Assembly: GCA_050329575.1 (NCBI GenBank)
Contig: JBHJOP010000135.1
Span: forward strand, 1 to 38,455
DNA: 38,455 bases
Direction of reading: 5' to 3'
Source: JAUXFS01 sp050329575
Lineage (GTDB): Bacteria; Pseudomonadota; Alphaproteobacteria; Rhodospirillales; Defluviicoccaceae
Below, in pieces: positions 33,306-38,455 of the stretch (positions are counted from its first letter, which is position 1; every line of letters starts with the position of its first letter). A model generated the notes under the pieces. It was not told the origin of the DNA and made no database searches. It saw nothing but the letters and a program-made list of their open reading frames with translations. Made by a program: the position numbers and the translations under genes.

Positions 33306-35192
33306 TCACGCCGGTTCCGCTTCGGCGCGGTCCAGGGCCTCCTGGGCCTCGATCCAGGCCTCTTCGGCGGCCGCGAGATCCTTCTCCAGCTCGCCAAGCC
33401 GCATCCTGACGTCGATCAGCCTGCCGCTGTCGCCCTGGTAGAGGGCGGGATCGGCCATCGCCTCGGTCAGCTTCGCTCTCTCCGTCTCCAGGCGGTGGAC
33501 GGCGGCCTCCGCTTGCCGGAGGCGTTTCTTCAACGGCGCCAGCACCTGGCGGCGCTCCGCAGCCTCGCGGCGCTGCCGGCGCCGGTCGGGAGCAGCGGCG
33601 GCACCGTCGGTCGTCGCCACGCCGGCGCGGTCGTCGCCGGCCAGCAGCAACCCGCGATAGTCCTCGAGGTCGCCGTCGTAAGGGGTGACCCGGCCGTCGG
33701 CGATCAGCCAGAACCGCTCGGCGGTCAGTTCGATGACGTGCGGATCGTGGGCGACGATGACGACGGCGCCGCGGAACTCGCCGAGCGCCTGGATCAGGGC
33801 CTGGCGCGACTCGACGTCGAGGTGGTTGGTCGGCTCGTCCAGCAGCAGGACGTGCGGGGCGTCGCAGCTCATCAGCGCGAACAACAGCCGCGCCTTCTCG
33901 CCGCCGGACAGGTCTGCGATACGGGTGTCGGCCCGTTGCTGGGTGAAGCCGAAGCGGCCGAGATGGGCCCGCAGCTTCACCTCCTGCTCGCCGCGCCGCC
34001 GGCGGCCCAGCTCGATGACCGGGGTGGCGTCCAGGTCGAGTTCGTCGGCCTGGTGCTGGGCGAAATAGCCGACCCGCAGCTTGCCCGAGCGGACGACGCT
34101 GCCGGCCAGCGGCTCCAGCCGTCCGGCGAGCAGCTTGATCAGCGTCGACTTGCCGTTGCCGTTGGCGCCGAGAAGCGCGATGCGGTCGTCGGCATCGAGG
34201 CGAAGCGACAGCTCGCCCAGCACCGGTCGGCCGTCGTAGCCGATCGCGACATCGTCGAGGGCATAGAGCGGCGGCGGCAGCGGTTCGGGGTCCGGGAAGG
34301 CGAAGGTGACGTCATACGCGTCGGGACGTTCCGGGATCGGCTCCATCCGCTCCAGCATCTTCAGGCGCGACTGGGCCTGGCGGGCCTTGGTCGCTTTGTA
34401 GCGGAAGCGCTCGACGAAGGCGCGGATGTGGGCGCGCTGGACCTCCTGCTTGGCGCGCAGCTTGTCGTCGAGCGCGAGCCGCATCGCGCGCGTGCGCTCG
34501 AAGCGGTCGTAGCCGCCCGCGTAGAGGGTCAGCTTGCCGCCCTCGAGGTGGAGGATCTCGCCGACCGCGCGGTTGAGCAGATCGCGGTCGTGGCTGACCA
34601 GCAGCACGGTACCCGGGTAGCGGCGGAGGTAATCCTCCAGCCACAGGGTCGCTTCCAGATCGAGATGGTTGGTCGGCTCGTCCAGCAGCAACAGATCGGG
34701 GCGGGTGAACAGCAGCGCCGCCAGCCCGACCCGCATTCGCCAGCCGCCGGAGAACTCGCGGCACGGGCGCCGCTGGTCGGCTTCCGCGAAGCCGAGGCCG
34801 GCGAGGATGCGCGCGGCACGGGCGCGGGCGGTATGGGCGTCGCGGTCGCGGAGCTGGGCGTGAAGCTCGGCGATGCGATGGGGATCGCGGGCGCTCTCGG
34901 CCTCGGCGGTGAGCGCCGCCAGTTCGCGGTCGGCGGCGAGCACGGTGTCGATCAGGCTCTCGGGACCGCCCGGCGCCTCCTGGCGGGTCATCCCCACCCG
35001 CCAGCGCGACGGTGTCTCGATGCGGCCGCCGTCCGGCTCCACCTCGCCGGCGATCAGCCTGAGCAGCGTGGTCTTGCCGCAGCCGTTGCGCCCGACCAGG
35101 CCGACCCGGTGGCCGGGATTGACGGCCGCGTCCGCCCGGTCGAGCAGCACCCGCGCCCCGATCCGATAGGTGAGATTGTCGATGCGCAGCAT
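33306..35192 (-). CDS. ABC-F family ATPase (YheS/Uup-like)
   Basis: This encodes 628 residues with two ABC cassettes and no membrane segments. Cassette 1: Walker A GRNGCGKTT (about 34-42), signature FSGGWRMRVGLAAL, Walker B LLLLDEPTNHLD. Cassette 2: Walker A GANGNGKST, signature LSGGEKARLLFA, Walker B VLLLDEPTNHLD. Between them is the charged linker typical of ABC-F (RAMRLALDDKLRAKQEVQRAHIRAFVERFRYKATKARQAQSRLKML). The C-terminal ~90 residues are a coiled coil (RRREAAERRQVLAPLKKRLRQAEAAVHRLETERAKL). ABC-F proteins bind the ribosome E site and rescue or tune stalled translation. It is a single gene, with no link to the flagellar unit beyond convergence. YheS type is favoured by the FSGGWRMR signature. 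Confidence 0.92.
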   Translation of the reverse strand: MLRIDNLTYRIGARVLLDRADAAVNPGHRVGLVGRNGCGKTTLLRLIAGEVEPDGGRIETPSRWRVGMTRQEAPGGPESLIDTVLAADRELAALTAEAESARDPHRIAELHAQLRDRDAHTARARAARILAGLGFAEADQRRPCREFSGGWRMRVGLAALLFTRPDLLLLDEPTNHLDLEATLWLEDYLRRYPGTVLLVSHDRDLLNRAVGEILHLEGGKLTLYAGGYDRFERTRAMRLALDDKLRAKQEVQRAHIRAFVERFRYKATKARQAQSRLKMLERMEPIPERPDAYDVTFAFPDPEPLPPPLYALDDVAIGYDGRPVLGELSLRLDADDRIALLGANGNGKSTLIKLLAGRLEPLAGSVVRSGKLRVGYFAQHQADELDLDATPVIELGRRRRGEQEVKLRAHLGRFGFTQQRADTRIADLSGGEKARLLFALMSCDAPHVLLLDEPTNHLDVESRQALIQALGEFRGAVVIVAHDPHVIELTAERFWLIADGRVTPYDGDLEDYRGLLLAGDDRAGVATTDGAAAAPDRRRQRREAAERRQVLAPLKKRLRQAEAAVHRLETERAKLTEAMADPALYQGDSGRLIDVRMRLGELEKDLAAAEEAWIEAQEALDRAEAEPA

Positions 35193-35688
35193 GGCCCGCC
35201 GTTTAGCACGGCCGCCCCGATCGCAACAGGCCGCTCGCTGCCGCTTCCCACGGTCGGCGCCACCCTCAGGCCAACGCCGCCGGCAATGCGTGGCTGATGG
35301 CGGACACCACCGGCAAGGGGCACACCGCCGGGGTCGTCTCCGAAGGCCCGGTCGACGCCGTCGTCATCCGGCTCGCGCAGGATCGGGCGCGTCTGATCCT
35401 GGGTGGGTGGCCCGGCTCTGCGAAGCGGCCATCTGTGAGCGACCGGCGGAGGATGACCGACCATCAGAATTCTGAGGAGAGCAGCCCGCTGGGCGGTGCG
35501 CCTTGCAATGGAGGACGACGACGCGCTCGCAATGGCCGAGCAAACCGAGGTCTGATCGGCCAACTCCGTGATCATAGTTTGCTGACGTGACCTCTAGCAG
35601 TCGCTATTCGGCAAACGAGCGTTGGAGAAGCCGGCCAAGTCCGCTGTCAATGAAGTGGACGGCTCCCACTGGCGCCAGGCGGTCGCGG
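35193..35688. other. 496-base stretch without a convincing gene
   Basis: This holds the ABC-F promoter at its low-coordinate end and the 3' boundary of the DUF4365 module at the other. A plus-strand frame at 35297-35590 (97 codons, beginning MADTTGKGHTAGVVSEG) is open, and parts look protein-like, but no good ribosome-binding site or family is seen. A second plus-strand frame at about 35463-35554 reads AARWAVRLAMEDDDALAMAE without a start and may be a gene remnant. The segment could be the junction where the module entered the chromosome. No repeat or integrase is present. Confidence 0.4.
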
Positions 35689-36846
35689 CTAAGCAGCTTC
35701 GTCGTCGGCGAACACCTCGAAATGACGCGGGCTTTCGAGGCGATGGCCTTGTCCCGCCTTGACGAGCTCGCCCGTGCATTTGACCTTGAGGCGTTCGTCA
35801 TGGGCGCGCACGGCGTCGCTGTAGTTGTTCGGCCCCAGCCGCACCCCGATGCGCCGCATGTGGCCCTCGACGATTCCCTCGATCGTCACGTCCCCTTCCG
35901 TTGCCTGCGTCCCGCGGTGGAGCCGGGTCACGAAGCCTTCGACCTCGAAGTCCTCGACCGGCGCGGTATCCCGGAAGTGCCGGGCGGCTTCGACGATGAT
36001 TGGGATGCTGTCGCTGCCGAGCAACACGCGTGCGGGCGCCTTTCCCTTGACCGGCCTCGTTCGTGACCAGGACACCTCGACATCGAGCGCCCCGCCCGGG
36101 CTCACTTCCGCCAGCCCCACGACGGCATCGCACAGGTTTGCGGACACGCCGCGGCCGACAGCTTCCGTGAACGGCGCCATATCTCCGTTCATCGCCGCAC
36201 GCCGTGCCGCCTCGTCGAGGGCGGCAAGTGCCGCCACCAAAGTCCGGGTCACTTGCCGCTCGTAGGGCTCTACCGGCTCCTTCGGAAGTAGCTCTCCCTG
36301 TGCCGCCTTGAGCTCCGGGGCAACCGGGGACAGGATCGTCAGCACATAGCTGCCCTGCTCCGTTTGACCCATGCGCACCTGCCGAACGTAGTCCATCGCT
36401 TGCTGCGGCTTCCTCTTTGCGTAGAAGGCCCGCTTCTCGAGGGCGGCGCAGGCCGCGGAAAGCATCATGTCGCGGCTGCGCTCGACGAAGCTCACCGCTT
36501 GGTCGAGTGGCAGTGTACCATTCTCCGCGGAATGGCTCGCTGCCCGAACGCGGACCAGATCTGCGGTGGTCGTCATCACATCGCGCAGGACCTCCAGCTC
36601 GGAGCGACGCTCCGCCATCGCGAGCGTCTGCAGGAGCTCACCCATGCGCAACGCGTAGTCGGCCAGGTCGCGCCTCATGGGAAGCGTGACATCGAACTCC
36701 TCGCCGTCCTCGACCGCATGCAGCCACAGGCTCCCCTTGCCATCGAGATCGGCCTCCTTGTACCAGCCCCTTGCGCGCAAGTAAGCGGCCATTTCCAGAG
36801 GTTTCACGGCGCTCAAGACGGTCGGGTCGCGCACCTCAACCTTCAT
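35689..36846 (-). CDS. Conserved hypothetical protein, partner of the DUF4365 gene
   Basis: This encodes 385 residues of unknown function. The ATG at 36846 overlaps the DUF4365 stop (ATGA), so the two are translationally coupled. The N-terminal half is helical (LADYALRMGELLQTLAMAERRSELEVLRDVM; VSFVERSRDMMLSAACAALEKRA). The middle has well-formed conserved-looking blocks: RQVTRTLVAALAAL, GVSANLCDAVVGLAEVSPGG and LDVEVSWSRTRPVKG. The C-terminal ~90 residues are beta-rich (VEGFVTRLHRGTQATEGDVTIEGIVEG...LKVKCTGELVKAGQGHRLE), perhaps an OB-like or Sm-like small barrel. No transmembrane segment, signal peptide or ATPase motif is visible. I believe similar proteins occur beside DUF4365 genes in other genomes, but this is from memory. 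The module is proposed as a candidate defence or nucleic-acid-processing pair. Confidence 0.8.
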   Translation of the reverse strand: MKVEVRDPTVLSAVKPLEMAAYLRARGWYKEADLDGKGSLWLHAVEDGEEFDVTLPMRRDLADYALRMGELLQTLAMAERRSELEVLRDVMTTTADLVRVRAASHSAENGTLPLDQAVSFVERSRDMMLSAACAALEKRAFYAKRKPQQAMDYVRQVRMGQTEQGSYVLTILSPVAPELKAAQGELLPKEPVEPYERQVTRTLVAALAALDEAARRAAMNGDMAPFTEAVGRGVSANLCDAVVGLAEVSPGGALDVEVSWSRTRPVKGKAPARVLLGSDSIPIIVEAARHFRDTAPVEDFEVEGFVTRLHRGTQATEGDVTIEGIVEGHMRRIGVRLGPNNYSDAVRAHDERLKVKCTGELVKAGQGHRLESPRHFEVFADDEAA

Positions 36847-37370
36847 AGGGCACCTCCCTTGTTTATTGTGTGCATCATCTGGCGGACCGCTTTCGGTGTC
36901 AGCAAATTTCTTCGCGGAACGGAAACCGTCACCGAAGTCTCATTGTCGCTCTCGGGTTCTCCCGCGAGCGAAACCCAATATCCGCAACGTCTGAGGACAA
37001 GCCCTTCCGTGGTCAGCGAGAGCCAATTCTCTATCTTTTCCGGCACTGTCACGAGGACAAGAATGCGCGGCGCCAGGACATTTGTCAGAATGAGATCGCT
37101 ATAATTCTTTTTCTTTAACGCATAGCGGATGACATCGCCGGGCGCGTCGTCCGTCGAGATCGTCTTCATCTGCACATCGAGCTTCGGCCTGCACCTGAGC
37201 CTGCATGAGAGGGTCCAGTCGACACTGTCATCGTCCGGCCGGGGCCGAGATGCGGCGCAGCCGGCAACACTGGCGACCGCGAGCAGGAAGGCATCGCCGA
37301 AACTTTCCTGTTGAGCCGTTCGCGCCATGCCGAGGTAGGGCGGCGTGCCGTTTTCTGCGTTCATTGCCAT
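36843..37370 (-). CDS. DUF4365-type protein, putative PD-(D/E)XK nuclease fold
   Basis: This encodes 175 residues. The pattern resembles DUF4365: QQESFGDAFLLAVASVAG (about 20-37), then PDDDSVDWTLS (45-55) and PKLDVQMKTIS (62-72), followed by LILTNVLAPRILVLVTVPE, LRRCGYWVSLAGEPES and TSVTVSVPRRNLLT. The spacing D51 ... D65-V-Q67-M-K69 fits a PD-(D/E)XK-type active site with Gln in place of Glu/Asp, so DNA or RNA cleavage is possible but unproven. The start ATG at 37370 has GGAAAG upstream. GC content drops to about 40% at 37081-37140, far below the window, which suggests recent transfer. It is the first gene of the pair; the second overlaps its stop. Confidence 0.78.
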   Translation of the reverse strand: MAMNAENGTPPYLGMARTAQQESFGDAFLLAVASVAGCAASRPRPDDDSVDWTLSCRLRCRPKLDVQMKTISTDDAPGDVIRYALKKKNYSDLILTNVLAPRILVLVTVPEKIENWLSLTTEGLVLRRCGYWVSLAGEPESDNETSVTVSVPRRNLLTPKAVRQMMHTINKGGAL

Positions 37371-37527
37371 CTCACTTTCCGCATGCCGTCATCGGCCGCG
37401 CGGCTTTCGCCGGGCGATGAGCCTTGCAGTCCCCCTATCGGACGAAGACCGGCAGGAGGTGGCATGAACCGTCATGCGTGCTCGCATCGTGATGACCCAT
37501 CCCCACTGAGGAGTCCGATTCGAATCT

Positions 37528-37533
37528 AGTATA
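37528..37533 (-). promoter_or_regulatory. Possible -10 element (TATACT) upstream of the DUF4365 module
   Basis: On the minus strand TATACT sits in the context ACGGTATACTAGATTCG, 158 bases before the DUF4365 start. The matching -35 region is poor (CCTGGT at 17-base spacing). It is the only -10-like hexamer of this quality in the GC-rich leader, so it is offered as a weak prediction. Confidence 0.25.
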
Positions 37534-37721
37534 CCGTAAGCGTCGGAACCACCAGGGGCGTGCCGGCGGAAGTTGGTTGGGATTCCCCAGCCGGCCACTG
37601 CGGCCTGGGGCGAAGCCGATCAAGTCCGCCTTCTGCCGATCCGCGTCGATAGGGCCTCGCTTCGTTTTGTCCGCATTCTTCGATGGCGAACGCGACCCGG
37701 CGCCGATGGTCGGACTCGGCA

Positions 37722-37752
37722 TCGGTTCGGATGGGACCGATGACCGAACCGA
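37722..37752. repeat. Inverted repeat, 9-base arms
   Basis: TCGGTTCGG (37722-37730) and its exact complement CCGAACCGA (37744-37752) are separated by 13 bases. It could fold as a hairpin in RNA on either strand or serve as a dyad binding site. It lies in the stretch without a confident gene between the DUF4365 module and the tRNA. Confidence 0.6.
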
Positions 37753-37976
37753 GGTGGGCGGCTTGGGCACGGTCGTCTTGGCGGGCGGGGATCGCGGCGG
37801 GGCGGTTGGCGACGGCGGAAAGGAAAAAAGTCCTTGATACGCCGCCGGCGGGGGGATACACGAAGGGTGACAAGCTGTTGGACATCGTGGATCGAGAGCG
37901 GCCGCCGCGCGAGCCGCAGGGCGGCACCGGCCGTGGGCCACAAGTAGCTGGGAAGAAAGACGTTTTCTTGGGTTTT

Positions 37977-38014
37977 GACGACGTGCTGACGACTTTTGAC
38001 GATTTTTGACGATG
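37977..38014. repeat. Helically phased GACGA repeat, copy 1
   Basis: GACGA occurs at 37977, 37988, 37998 and 38008, that is every 10-11 bases, with T-rich spacers (CTTTT, TTTTT) between the last three. On the minus strand the unit reads TCGTCAAAA. Such phasing places each unit on the same face of the helix, as in iterons or arrays of binding sites, and the T-tracts would bend the DNA. The last 27 bases recur at 38153-38179 with one mismatch. Confidence 0.7.
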
Positions 38015-38152
38015 TCGCGCCCCGGCCGGGCGGCGGACCCGGTCGCGATCGGGGGGCGGTCTCGTTGCCGATCAAGGACTTGCCGACGGGTGCGATCGCG
38101 AAATGAAGGGGTATAGAAAGCCGTTTGAGATCAATGGCTCGCGGGCAGTTTC

Positions 38153-38179
38153 GACGACTTTCGACGATTTTTGACGATG
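38153..38179. repeat. Helically phased GACGA repeat, copy 2
   Basis: GACGA occurs at 38153, 38163 and 38173, exactly 10 bases apart. The 27 bases match copy 1 (37988-38014) with a single T-to-C difference. The two copies are direct repeats 165 bases apart. Confidence 0.7.
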
Positions 38180-38340
38180 GTTGCGACGCCCGCTCCGGGC
38201 CGTTCGCCGTCAAGGCGTTGGCGCCGGCTCGCGGCGCCGCGATCGTCGCCGCCGACCCCTGGCGCCGCTCGGGGATGCGAGGCGGCGGCCGACGTCGGGG
38301 TTCCCGGTGTGGCCCGGTGGCGGTTCCGGGCCCCGCAGAA

Positions 38341-38356
38341 GGCCCCGAAGCGGGGT
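38341..38356 (-). terminator. Hairpin downstream of tRNA-Arg
   Basis: CCCCG (38343-38347) and CGGGG (38351-38355) form a short stem with an AAG loop on the plus strand, 19 bases beyond the tRNA 3' end in the direction of tRNA transcription. A second GC-rich arm (GGGCCCCG) lies just beyond. A short T/C stretch follows. Plausible tRNA terminator, not strong. Confidence 0.4.
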
Positions 38357-38374
38357 CTCGGTCCTTGTTCTCGG

Positions 38375-38451
38375 TGGCGCGCCCGGCGGGATTCGAACCC
38401 ACGACCCCAGGATTAGGAATCCTGTGCTCTATCCGGCTGAGCTACGGGCGC
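38375..38451 (-). tRNA. tRNA-Arg, anticodon CCU
   Basis: Read on the minus strand it gives a complete cloverleaf of 77 bases. The acceptor stem is GCGCCCG / CGGGCGC, the D arm is GCTC...GAGC, and the anticodon stem CAGGA / TCCTG encloses loop TTCCTAA with anticodon CCT (38415-38417 on the plus strand as AGG). The T arm is GTGGG TTCGAAT CCCGC, the discriminator is G, and CCA is encoded (38375-38377). It decodes the rare arginine codon AGG. The 3' end faces the DUF4365 module, and tRNA-Arg 3' ends are common integration sites for islands. Confidence 0.96.
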
Positions 38452-38455
38452 CCGC

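Larger units (their letters stand above)
37371..38374. other. About 1 kb with no convincing gene; repeats and hairpins beside tRNA-Arg
   Basis: Several open frames cross this stretch (plus strand 37577-37837 and 37683-38009, minus strand 37526-37927 and 37620-38402), overlapping each other, without recognisable families or good ribosome-binding sites; at least some are chance. Present instead are a possible promoter for the DUF4365 module (near 37530), a 9-base inverted repeat (37722-37752), two copies of a phased GACGA repeat (37977-38014 and 38153-38179) and GC-rich hairpins next to the tRNA. No integrase is seen. Confidence 0.5.

Noticed and set aside
37510..37525. GATTCGAA near 37515 as a copy of the tRNA T-loop (att site)
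   Set aside because: Only 8 bases match the tRNA; too short to be an attachment repeat.
37988..38179. CRISPR-like repeat pair
   Set aside because: Only two copies, 165 bases apart, with internal 10-base periodicity and no regular spacers or cas genes.
37620..38402. 260-codon minus-strand frame through the repeats and into the tRNA
   Set aside because: It runs through the tRNA gene and the GACGA repeats, with Arg/Pro-rich composition; not a credible protein.

Overview
The window comes from a GC-rich, motile alphaproteobacterium, most likely in or near the Rhodospirillales (inferred, not proven). The evidence is the flagellar regulators FlbD, FlbT and FlaF, which are characteristic of alphaproteobacteria, and a basal-body gene order close to that of Caulobacter (fliF-fliG-fliH-fliN-[motA]-flbD-flhA). 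FlhF and FlhG point to polar flagellation.

Layout. (1) Positions 1-2740, plus strand: the tail of a gene cut by the window edge, then three start/stop-coupled genes. Two resemble phage or surface spike proteins, one a head-spike/lectin-like protein and one an exported right-handed beta-helix protein. (2) 2970-5045, minus strand: three single genes for a flavodoxin-fold protein, an exported nuclease-like protein lacking catalytic residues, and a GNAT acetyltransferase. (3) 5497-21205, minus strand: a long flagellar block, in transcription order fliK, flgD, flgE, then fliF, fliG, fliH, fliN, motA, flbD, flhA, flhF, flhG and a second FliK-type gene. It covers hook assembly, MS/C-ring, stator, export gate, sigma-54 activator and placement GTPase/ATPase. 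(4) 21555-33254, plus strand: flagellin, flbT, flaF, then a TPR-GT41 glycosyltransferase, a Maf-type (DUF115) glycosyltransferase, and the complete pseudaminic acid pathway pseB, pseC, pseF, pseG-pseH (fused) and pseI. Almost every junction from flbT onward overlaps, so this reads as one unit that makes CMP-pseudaminic acid and attaches it to flagellin. (5) 33306-35192, minus strand: an ABC-F ATPase. (6) 35689-37370, minus strand: a two-gene module of lower GC, a DUF4365-type putative PD-(D/E)XK protein and a 385-residue partner of unknown function. (7) 37371-38374: about 1 kb without a convincing gene, carrying a helically phased GACGA repeat in two copies and a strong inverted repeat. (8) tRNA-Arg(CCU) at the right edge, minus strand, its 3' end facing the module.

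The flagellar half is coherent: FlbD would control late flagellar transcription, FlbT/FlaF flagellin expression and export, and the glycosylation unit would modify the filament. The most likely undescribed material is the DUF4365 gene pair and the phased repeats beside the tRNA. The pairing of two different flagellin-glycosyltransferase families in one operon is also notable. All family assignments are from reading the protein sequences; no database search was run.
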